Origin: Syntrophaceae bacterium UBA6112
GTDB lineage: Bacteria > Desulfobacterota > Syntrophia > Syntrophales > UBA5619
Length of the DNA: 21,496 bases
Reading direction: 5' to 3'
Assembly: GCA_002423465.1 (NCBI GenBank)
Contig: DIWG01000084.1
Location: 71,504 to 92,999, forward strand
This document shows, in pieces, positions 15,456 through 21,496 of this stretch. The translations under genes and the position numbers were made by a program. The notes beneath the pieces were generated by a model. It ran no database searches. It was given only the letters and a program-made list of their open reading frames with translations, and was not told the DNA's origin. How positions within the stretch are numbered: position 1 is the first letter of the stretch; each line of letters begins with the position of its first letter.

Positions 15456-15469
15456 AACACTGTTTCAGG
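15451..15469. other. Perfect hairpin over the nadB and purB stop codons
   Basis: CCTGAAAC (15451-15458), a three-base ACT loop, and GTTTCAGG (15462-15469). The nadB TGA (15453-15455) and the purB stop (plus-strand TCA, 15465-15467) sit symmetrically in the two arms. There is no T run on either strand, so it is not a standard intrinsic terminator, but it could block 3' exonucleases on both convergent messages. Confidence 0.6.
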
Positions 15470-16766
15470 GGGTTTCCCCGAAGACACGGCTGAAGATAAA
15501 ATCGACCTGCTTGAGAAAGTTCCCGACCTGGAATGCATCGGCAAGATCCTCCGGCTTGAGACGGGCGATCACCTCGTCGTCCTGCAGCAGCAGATCCCTG
15601 AATTCAAGCCCTTCCTGCCAGGACTTCATGGCGTTTCGCTGAACGATGGCATAGGCCCCTTCGCGGGAGATCCCCTTTTCGATCAGTTTCAGCAGGACCG
15701 TCTGTGAAAAGATCACCCCCTTCGTCATCCCAAGATTGGCAAGCATCCTCTCCGGATATACGACAAGCTGATCGATCAGGCCGGTAAAGCGGCTGAGCAT
15801 GAAATCGAGGAGGATCGTTGCATCCGGCCCGATGACCCGCTCGACGGAGGAGTGGCTGATGTCCCGTTCGTGCCAGAGCGCGACATCCTCGAGGGCGGCC
15901 ACCGCGTAGGAGCGCATGAGGCGGGAGAGGCCGGAGAGGTTCTCGGAAAGGACGGGATTCCGTTTGTGGGGCATTGCGGAGGAGCCCTTCTGTCCCGGTG
16001 AGAAATACTCCTCCGCCTCGCGGACTTCGGTGCGCTGAAGAAGTCGAATTTCCTGGGAAAATTTATCGATCGACGATGCGATGATGGCCAGCGTCGTAAA
16101 ATATTCGGCATGGCGGTCCCGTTGAACAATCTGGGAAGAGACCGGCGCAGGCTTCAGCCCCAGCTTCCCGCAGACGTATTCTTCGATCGCCGGATCGATG
16201 AAGGAAAAGGTCCCCACTGCGCCGGAGAGTTTGCCCGTGCTGATCGTCTCCTTCGCTCGCACCATTCTTTCCCGGTTCCGTTCCATTTCACCATACCAGA
16301 GGGCCATCTTGAGGCCGAACGTGATCGGTTCCGCATGGATCCCGTGCGATCGTCCGATCATGAGCGTGTTCTTGTGGGCGAATGCCTTTATCTTGATTGC
16401 AGCCAGCAGCAGATCCAGATCTTCGATCAGGATCCCGGCCGCCTCCCGGAGCAGAAGCCCCAGGGAGGTATCCAGGATATCGGAGGAGGTCAGTCCCCGG
16501 TGAATGAAGCGGCCGTCCTCCCCCACCTTCTCCGTCACGGAGGTGAGAAAGGCGATCACATCGTGTTTGGTCGTCTTCTCGATCTCATCGATCCGGTCCA
16601 CATCGAAACCGGCCCTTTCCCGGATGTTCCTCATCGAGGTTTCGGGAATCTCGCCCCGCGCCGCCATGGCCTCACAGGCCAGAATCTCGATATCCAACCA
16701 CTTTTGGTACCGGTTCTCCGGACTCCAGATCGCCTCCATCTTCGCTCGCGAATATCGTCTGATCAC
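15465..16766 (-). CDS. purB: Adenylosuccinate lyase
   Basis: 433 residues, the size of the Bacillus/Thermotoga-type PurB. Motifs: RGLTSSDILDT (90-100), GRSHGIHAEPITFG (138-151, catalytic His141) and the signature GSSAMPHKRNPVLSENLSGL (261-280, catalytic serine 263 on the mobile loop). It removes fumarate from SAICAR and from adenylosuccinate in purine synthesis. The start is GTG at 16766 with AGGAGG six bases upstream. It converges on nadB with nine bases between stops. A promoter and two small palindromes lie upstream in the gap to the nitroreductase gene. Confidence 0.96.
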   Translation of the reverse strand: MIRRYSRAKMEAIWSPENRYQKWLDIEILACEAMAARGEIPETSMRNIRERAGFDVDRIDEIEKTTKHDVIAFLTSVTEKVGEDGRFIHRGLTSSDILDTSLGLLLREAAGILIEDLDLLLAAIKIKAFAHKNTLMIGRSHGIHAEPITFGLKMALWYGEMERNRERMVRAKETISTGKLSGAVGTFSFIDPAIEEYVCGKLGLKPAPVSSQIVQRDRHAEYFTTLAIIASSIDKFSQEIRLLQRTEVREAEEYFSPGQKGSSAMPHKRNPVLSENLSGLSRLMRSYAVAALEDVALWHERDISHSSVERVIGPDATILLDFMLSRFTGLIDQLVVYPERMLANLGMTKGVIFSQTVLLKLIEKGISREGAYAIVQRNAMKSWQEGLEFRDLLLQDDEVIARLKPEDLADAFQVGNFLKQVDFIFSRVFGETP

Positions 16767-16795
16767 TGCTCTCCTCCTGTTTCGACTGAAGTCAA

Positions 16796-16827
16796 CCGGT
16801 TCAACCGGAATCTTATTACTCCGGAGT
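16796..16827. promoter_or_regulatory. Two CCGG-centred palindromes in the purB leader
   Basis: CCGGTTCAACCGG (16796-16808) is a perfect inverted repeat with one central base. ACTCCGGAGT (16818-16827) is a perfect ten-base palindrome. Both lie downstream of the purB -10, around the expected transcription start, so they could be operator half-sites. TCAACCGG also occurs as a direct repeat (16792-16799 and 16801-16808). No known PurR box was recognised. Confidence 0.35.
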
Positions 16828-16834
16828 GGTGTGC

Positions 16835-16863
16835 AATTTATTATGGGTTTGGATTGGAGTCAA
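16835..16863 (-). promoter_or_regulatory. Putative purB promoter
   Basis: Minus strand: TTGACT (16863-16858, five of six), a 17-base spacer and TAAATT (16840-16835, four of six). It lies about 70 bases before the GTG start of purB. Confidence 0.5.
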
Positions 16864-16958
16864 GAAATATGCGCGTGGAATCCGGTCACATGATTTTCAG
16901 ATCCTGCGGATGAACCGGTCCCAGGCAGCATGCACATAAATGCGAGGATCAAAATGGA

Positions 16959-16987
16959 TTGACAAATTCACACGCCGTCCTTATGAA
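16959..16987 (+). promoter_or_regulatory. Putative promoter for the nitroreductase operon
   Basis: Perfect TTGACA (16959-16964), a 17-base spacer and TATGAA (16982-16987, four of six). The ATG at 17021 is 33 bases downstream. The promoter falls inside the upstream open frame that reaches 16940, which supports the shorter start. Confidence 0.6.
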
Positions 16988-17020
16988 TGTTCATGTCAAG
17001 GATTTTGTCAGGAGGGGAAT

Positions 17021-17626
17021 ATGGATGTGGGCGACTATCGCAATCTTGAGCACGGGGTGGATGAAATATTTATCAATCGCTGGTCGCCGAGGTCGATGTC
17101 CGGCGGATTGCTTGATCAGGAAACCTTGATGGGGCTCTTCGAGGCGGCACGCTGGGCTCCATCCTCGAGCAACAACCAGCCCTGGCGTTTTCTCTACGCA
17201 AGGCGGGAAACGGATCGTTGGCCCCTCTTTTTCGACCTGCTTGCGGAGGGCAACCGGATCTGGGCGATCCGTGCATCCGTCCTGGTCGTGATCATCTCCA
17301 AGACGACCTTCGATTTCAACGACAAGCCCTCCCGCACCCACTCCTTCGACGCGGGTGCGGCCTGGGAAAATCTCGCGCTGCAGGGTGCCCGGAAGGGTCT
17401 CGTGGTCCATGCCATGCAGGGATTCGATTACGAAAGGGCAAAAAAAACCCTTCTGATTCCCGATGAATACCAGGTCGAGGCAATGGTTGCGATCGGGAGA
17501 CCGGGCAACAAGGAAGACCTTCCGGAAAACCTCCGTGAGCGGGAGTTTCCTTCCGGACGGAAAGGTCTTATGGATTTGATTGGGGAGGGGCTTTTCCCCT
17601 GGCCGGTTGATGATGGGAGGTTATGA
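17021..17626 (+). CDS. Nitroreductase family protein (FMN-dependent)
   Basis: 201 residues. FMN-phosphate binding RWSPR (20-24), then ARWAPSSSNNQPWRFLYA (43-60), the usual FMN-contact loop, and near the C-terminal half GAAWENLALQGARKGLVVHA and VAIGRPG. Such enzymes are dimeric flavoproteins that pass electrons from NAD(P)H to nitro compounds, quinones or other acceptors; the natural substrate here is unknown. AGGAGG ends five bases before the chosen ATG. The next gene starts one base after the stop, so both are almost surely on one message. No transmembrane segment or signal peptide is seen. Confidence 0.88.
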   Translation: MDVGDYRNLEHGVDEIFINRWSPRSMSGGLLDQETLMGLFEAARWAPSSSNNQPWRFLYARRETDRWPLFFDLLAEGNRIWAIRASVLVVIISKTTFDFNDKPSRTHSFDAGAAWENLALQGARKGLVVHAMQGFDYERAKKTLLIPDEYQVEAMVAIGRPGNKEDLPENLREREFPSGRKGLMDLIGEGLFPWPVDDGRL

Positions 17627-17627
17627 G

Positions 17628-19529
17628 ATGTTCGACGATGTGGATTCCGGATGGGAAAAGAGGATCGTTACCCCCGACATATTTCTCTCGCGGATCGAAC
17701 CCGGGATGAGCATCTTCCTCGGAACGGGTGTCGCCGAACCCCGCACCCTGGTCAAATGGCTTACAACCTCGGAGATGAGCAACTTGACCGATCTGGAACT
17801 TGTCCAGATCGTAAGCCTGGGCGACGCCATCGCCTTCCGGAACACCGCCCATGATCACAAATACCGGCTGAAGACCTTCTTTGCGGGCTGGCTGGCGAGC
17901 GATGCGATCACCTCCGGTTATGTGGACATGATCCCGTGCCGCTTTTCAAGAATTCCGCGTCTGGTGGAATCCGGGGCAATCCGCGTGGATGTCGCCTTCG
18001 TCCAGATCACCCCCCCGGACAGGGCCGGCTATGCAAGTCTCGGCGTATCGGTCGATGTTGCAAAGTACGCTATGGAGCGCGCCTCCATTGTCGTCGGCGA
18101 GATCAACAGCAGCGTCCCGCGGACGATGGGCAACACCTTCGTCCATGTCGATGATTTTCACTACCTCGTGCGGGCGACGGAACCTCCGATCTACTTTCCC
18201 CGTTGGCCGGTGGATGACGTGGTCGACAAGGTAGCCGCCAATGTTGCCTCCATGGTGGACGATGGCAGTTGCATCTCATTTTACTCCGGCGCCCTGTTCG
18301 AGGCGCTCGGTCGCCACCTTGCCCACAAGCGCAACCTGGGTGTCCACACCTACTTCTTTACCGATCCCCTCATGGACTTGATTAAATGTGGAGCGGTAAC
18401 CAACCGGAAAAAAAACTATTTCCGCGATAAATCCCTGACCGCCTACGCCCAGGGGACGCCCGAACTGATGAAGTGGTTGCACCGCAACCCCGTGGTCGAG
18501 TTTCAGGGGATCGATGTGGTTTCCGATCATCTGCGGATCAGCCTCAACGACAAGATGATCGCCATCCTGCCCGCACGCAAGGTCGATCTGACCGGCGGGA
18601 TCGCGCTGCACATCGGCAAGGGCAATGTCACCCCCGGACCGGGACAGGCCCAGGAGTTTTTCGCCGGCGCGGAACATTCCCGCGGTGGACGGACCATCTT
18701 CGCCCTTCCCAGCCGAAACCTGAAAGGTCAGGCCAATATCCTGCTCTCCGTCGAAGATTTTCCGAACCAGTTTACCAACCGGGAGTCTCTTGATCTCATC
18801 ATCACGGAGTACGGCATTGCCTCGATGATCGGTCGGACCGTCCGGGAGCGAGCCCAGGCGCTGATCGACATTGCCCATCCCGATGACCGCGAAGAACTGA
18901 TCCGGCAGGCGAAAAACGCCAACATCCTCTATGCGGACCAAATCTATCTACCCGACTCCGGTTCCCTTTACCCGGCCCGGCTGGCGACCACCCGCACCTT
19001 CAAGGGAGGACTCACCGTCCGCTTCCGCGCGATCAAGCCTTCCGATGAAGAGGAGATGCGGAAACTCTTCTACCGATTCTCCGACAATGCCGTCTATTAT
19101 CGTTATTTCAGCGCGATCAAGTCGATGCCCCACCGCAAGATGCAGGAATATGTGAACGTCGATTACCAACGAATCATGTCGATCGTGGGAACCATCGAGG
19201 AATCGGGAACCGAGAGGCTCATTGCGGAGGGGCGTTATGTCCGCCACCACGACCGCCCCTTCGCGGATGTGGCCTTTGTCGTGGATGAAAATTTTCAGGG
19301 ACGAGGGATCGCCTCCTTCCTTTTCGAAACCCTCATCCGGGTGGCGCGCGAATTGGGCATCGAAGGGTTTACCGCGGATGTGATCGCCGACAACAAGGCA
19401 ATGCTCAAGGTCTTTGAAAAGGCCCCCTTCCCGATCCGTGCGGTTATGGAATACGGGATCTACAACCTGAATATCCCCTTTGAAGATGCCGATGAATCCA
19501 TTACCCCCGGCGCAAACAGCAAGAAATGA
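17628..19529 (+). CDS. Acetyl-CoA hydrolase/transferase-like domain fused to GNAT acetyltransferase
   Basis: 633 residues in two parts. Residues 1-440 match the 4-hydroxybutyrate CoA-transferase/acetyl-CoA hydrolase family: GVAEPRTLVKWL (34-45), FVQITPPDRAGYASLGVSVD (124-143), FVHVDDF (171-177), LGVHTYFFTDPLMDLI (237-252), VDLTGGIA (319-326), ITEYGIASMIGRTVRERAQALIDIAHP (392-418). Residues 461-620 are a GNAT domain of the type found in PatZ-like protein acetyltransferases: RAIKPSDEEEM, VYYRYFSAIKSMPH and acetyl-CoA binding FQGRGIASFLFETL (556-569). In characterised relatives the HSE/HTE glutamate (Glu238 in the Clostridium aminobutyricum enzyme, from memory) is the nucleophile; here it is Tyr242. 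The GIGAIP loop is also changed (FYSGALFEAL). ATG 17628 has GGGAGG seven bases upstream. Likely not an active CoA-transferase; function unproven. Confidence 0.85.
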   Translation: MFDDVDSGWEKRIVTPDIFLSRIEPGMSIFLGTGVAEPRTLVKWLTTSEMSNLTDLELVQIVSLGDAIAFRNTAHDHKYRLKTFFAGWLASDAITSGYVDMIPCRFSRIPRLVESGAIRVDVAFVQITPPDRAGYASLGVSVDVAKYAMERASIVVGEINSSVPRTMGNTFVHVDDFHYLVRATEPPIYFPRWPVDDVVDKVAANVASMVDDGSCISFYSGALFEALGRHLAHKRNLGVHTYFFTDPLMDLIKCGAVTNRKKNYFRDKSLTAYAQGTPELMKWLHRNPVVEFQGIDVVSDHLRISLNDKMIAILPARKVDLTGGIALHIGKGNVTPGPGQAQEFFAGAEHSRGGRTIFALPSRNLKGQANILLSVEDFPNQFTNRESLDLIITEYGIASMIGRTVRERAQALIDIAHPDDREELIRQAKNANILYADQIYLPDSGSLYPARLATTRTFKGGLTVRFRAIKPSDEEEMRKLFYRFSDNAVYYRYFSAIKSMPHRKMQEYVNVDYQRIMSIVGTIEESGTERLIAEGRYVRHHDRPFADVAFVVDENFQGRGIASFLFETLIRVARELGIEGFTADVIADNKAMLKVFEKAPFPIRAVMEYGIYNLNIPFEDADESITPGANSKK

Positions 19530-19640
19530 TCCTTAGGCCTTCCCGGGTGTCCTTCAAATCCTGGTTGAAATCTTCGATAGGTCATGTTAGAGGTGCCTGT
19601 AATAAACTCGCATTGATTTTTCGGGAAATGGGGATAGAGA

Positions 19641-21341
19641 ATGAGAACTGCATGCAGATGGATTACAGGCTTTTTGTTTCTGATCGTTTCGATTCAACCG
19701 CTGTGGGCAAAGGATAAAAGCACCGTCGCCGTTCTGCCCTTTTCCATCCACAGCGCGGACAATATCGACTATGTCCGTCAGGGAATCGGAGAGATGCTCA
19801 CATCGCGGATCTCCGGAAATGAAAGGATCGATGTCATCGGCAGAGAGGTTCTCCGCGAATTCCTTCCGGAAGCGGCCGTTCAAGGCCTTTCAGCGGACGC
19901 CGTCCATGCGCTGGGCAAGAAGTTAAACGCGGACTTCGTCGTCTGGGGGAGCATCACCAAGATCGGCAACAGCCTCAGCATCGACGGCAAACTGATCGAT
20001 ATCGCCGCCGACAAGACGGCCGTCAACATCTTTGCCCAGTGCCCGACCATGGATGATGTCATTCCCAAGATCAACGATTTTGCACAGCAAATCGGCGCCC
20101 ATATTCTCGGCGGAATTACCCCGACGATTGCATCCCCGCCGCTCCCCAAGGAGATCATCGTCTCGCGCCGGACTCCCGTCCAAAACAGTCGGGAAGCCGA
20201 AATCATCTCCGGAATGAGGGGCGGCCGGAAAGGCACATTTACCTCCTCCATCAATCCCGATTTCATCAACGCCGCTCAACCGCTCAACCGAAAAACATTC
20301 TGGAAGAGTCAGCAATTCGCGAATGAATTCAGGGGAATGGATATCGGCGATGTCAACGGGGACGGACTCAACGAAACCATCATCATCGACACGCACAATA
20401 TCTTCATTTATCAAAAAAAGGGAGCTGAATTCAGAAGGATTGAACAGATCTCCGGGAAAGCTTATGACTATTATGTCAGTCTCGATGTCGCCGATATCAA
20501 CGGAAACGGCGTCAAGGAGATCATTGTCTCGAGCTACGTCGGCCAGCAGATCGATTCTTTTATCATTGAATTCCGGGATGGAAAGTTCGTGACGATCGCC
20601 TCCGGTCTCCCCTGGTTCTTGCGGGTGATCAACAACAGCTCGGGAACACCCCTTCTTCTGGGGCAGCGGAGAGGATTGGAGAAACCTTTTGAGACCCCGA
20701 TCTATGAAATCACCTGGGAGAGCGGCGAGTACCGGGAAGCAAGGAAGATGAGAATCCCGCAGGGACTCTCCGTTTACGGACTGACCCTGGATAAACTGGG
20801 TTCGAGCGGCGCGGAGAGGATTGTCACGCTGAACGACTTCGATTACCTTTGCATTTATGAACAGACCGACAAGCCTCTTTCCAGGGTTGCCATCTTCGGC
20901 GGCAGCAATGAATTGATTTGGAAAAGCGATGAGGTGTTCGGCGGCAGCAACACCATCATCGAACCCATGAGCAACCCCTCGGATGAAAAAGCGGAGGATG
21001 CTTCTGAAAACACGTATATCAATCTGAGGATTCTGACCTACGATACAAACAATGACGGAAAGCGGGAGATCATTATCGTAAAAAATTTATCGTCCTCCGG
21101 CCGCCTGCTTCAGCGCATCAAGCTCTTCTCTTCCGCGGAGGTTTATAATCTGGAATGGGACGGCATGGGGATGGTCGAGAACTGGCGGACGAAAAAAATC
21201 AGCGGCTATGTCGCGGATTACCAGTTCAAGGATATCGACAACGACGGAGAGAACGAGGTGGTCCTTGCCCTGGTTCTCTCGCCGGGCGGCATCCTCAAGG
21301 ACAGAAGTGTGATCGTCGCCTACGATCTGAAGGGCGAATAG
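19641..21341 (+). CDS. Exported protein with TolB/FlgO-like N-terminus and FG-GAP/VCBS-type repeats
   Basis: 566 residues. A signal peptide (basic MRTACRW, hydrophobic GFLFLIVSIQPLWA, likely cut near residue 23) precedes a domain at about 24-160 beginning STVAVLPFSIHSAD and containing LGKKLNADFVVWGSITKIGN, the pattern of CsgG/FlgO/TolB-N-like periplasmic domains. A linker (160-225) leads to a repeat region with four Asp-rich calcium-type loops: DVNGDGLNE (237-245), DINGNGVKE (285-293), DTNNDGKRE (468-476) and DIDNDGENE (531-539), as in FG-GAP/VCBS beta-propellers. No membrane anchor other than the signal is seen. GGGGA lies about six bases before the ATG. It probably sits in the periplasm or at the outer membrane; the role is unknown. 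No clear promoter was found in the 111 bases before it. Confidence 0.75.
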   Translation: MRTACRWITGFLFLIVSIQPLWAKDKSTVAVLPFSIHSADNIDYVRQGIGEMLTSRISGNERIDVIGREVLREFLPEAAVQGLSADAVHALGKKLNADFVVWGSITKIGNSLSIDGKLIDIAADKTAVNIFAQCPTMDDVIPKINDFAQQIGAHILGGITPTIASPPLPKEIIVSRRTPVQNSREAEIISGMRGGRKGTFTSSINPDFINAAQPLNRKTFWKSQQFANEFRGMDIGDVNGDGLNETIIIDTHNIFIYQKKGAEFRRIEQISGKAYDYYVSLDVADINGNGVKEIIVSSYVGQQIDSFIIEFRDGKFVTIASGLPWFLRVINNSSGTPLLLGQRRGLEKPFETPIYEITWESGEYREARKMRIPQGLSVYGLTLDKLGSSGAERIVTLNDFDYLCIYEQTDKPLSRVAIFGGSNELIWKSDEVFGGSNTIIEPMSNPSDEKAEDASENTYINLRILTYDTNNDGKREIIIVKNLSSSGRLLQRIKLFSSAEVYNLEWDGMGMVENWRTKKISGYVADYQFKDIDNDGENEVVLALVLSPGGILKDRSVIVAYDLKGE

Positions 21342-21347
21342 AAGGGG

Positions 21348-21374
21348 TTGACAATTTCAAGAAACTGTTATAGG
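21348..21374 (+). promoter_or_regulatory. Possible promoter for the tRNA gene
   Basis: Perfect TTGACA (21348-21353), a short 15-base spacer and TATAGG (21369-21374). It begins six bases after the preceding stop codon and about 80 bases before the mature tRNA, so it would drive the tRNA gene. The short spacer lowers confidence. Confidence 0.4.
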
Positions 21375-21454
21375 GATTCGCGCCTTGATGAAAGTTACCG
21401 GTGGCACAGGTGAAAAATGATTTTGGCCGCCGCGTGAGTCGCGCTGTTTGATCA

Positions 21455-21496
21455 GGCGGTGTAGCTCAGCCGGTTAGAGCATACGGCTCATATCCG
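21455..21496 (+). tRNA. tRNA-Met (anticodon CAT), 5' part only
   Basis: Acceptor strand GGCGGTG (21455-21461), TA, D-stem GCTC (21464-21467) with GAGC (21477-21480) around the AGCCGGTTA loop, then anticodon stem TACGG (21482-21486), loop CTCATAT (21487-21493) with CAT at 21489-21491, and CCG before the window ends. The first 42 bases agree with a class I tRNA. The acceptor and D-loop favour elongator tRNA-Met over initiator; a lysidine-type tRNA-Ile with the same anticodon cannot be fully excluded without the 3' half. Confidence 0.88.

Noticed and set aside
1..21496. CRISPR arrays, prophage, integrase or transposase genes
   Set aside because: No regularly spaced repeats, no recombinase motifs, and every large frame is accounted for by chromosomal genes.

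Overview
The window looks like a chromosomal segment of a Gram-negative, moderately GC-rich bacterium. It is most plausibly a member of the Desulfobacterota (old Deltaproteobacteria), perhaps close to the Syntrophales. This placement is inference. It rests on an outer-membrane gene set (lptF, lptG, arn-type genes), an isolated DUF502 membrane protein next to ahcY, a GNAT-fused CoA-transferase-like protein, and one copy of a palindromic intergenic repeat whose ends resemble repeats I associate with that group. The genes are densely packed, and most starts have clear AGGAGG-type ribosome sites.

Layout. (1) Positions 1-4187, minus strand: a translationally coupled run in the order arnT, arnB, arnC, arnA-type formyltransferase. 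The last gene is cut by the window edge and, as a partial gene, needs to be read by hand. Together these genes would make 4-amino-4-deoxy-L-arabinose (or a close amino sugar), load it on undecaprenyl phosphate and move it to lipid A. (2) 4188-4529: a divergent intergenic region with a good minus-strand promoter and possible RNA hairpins. (3) 4530-7548, plus: a crotonase-fold enoyl-CoA isomerase-like gene, then lptF and lptG, the membrane subunits of the LPS exporter. (4) 7619-12516, minus: DUF2062, rsmA, panC, panD, DUF502 and ahcY (in transcription order). A strong intrinsic terminator lies directly in front of panC, which suggests attenuation or a riboswitch-like leader. (5) 12559-12719: a 161-bp palindromic, MITE/REP-like repeat whose right end contains the tsaD stop codon. 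(6) 12718-13725, minus: tsaD, divergent from nadB (13824-15455, plus) across a short AT-rich promoter region. (7) 15465-16766, minus: purB, convergent with nadB; both stop codons sit inside one perfect hairpin. (8) 17021-19529, plus: a nitroreductase followed after one base by a protein joining a degenerate acetyl-CoA hydrolase/transferase domain to a GNAT acetyltransferase. (9) 19641-21341, plus: an exported protein with a TolB/FlgO-like N-terminus and calcium-type Asp-rich repeats. (10) 21455-21496: the 5' part of a tRNA with anticodon CAT.

Most of the window is housekeeping: LPS export and modification, pantothenate, NAD and purine synthesis, the methyl cycle, and rRNA and tRNA modification. 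The most unusual points are the CoA-transferase/GNAT fusion, in which the usual nucleophilic glutamate is a tyrosine; the terminator in front of panC; the repeat at the end of tsaD; and the arn-type cluster with arnT placed first.
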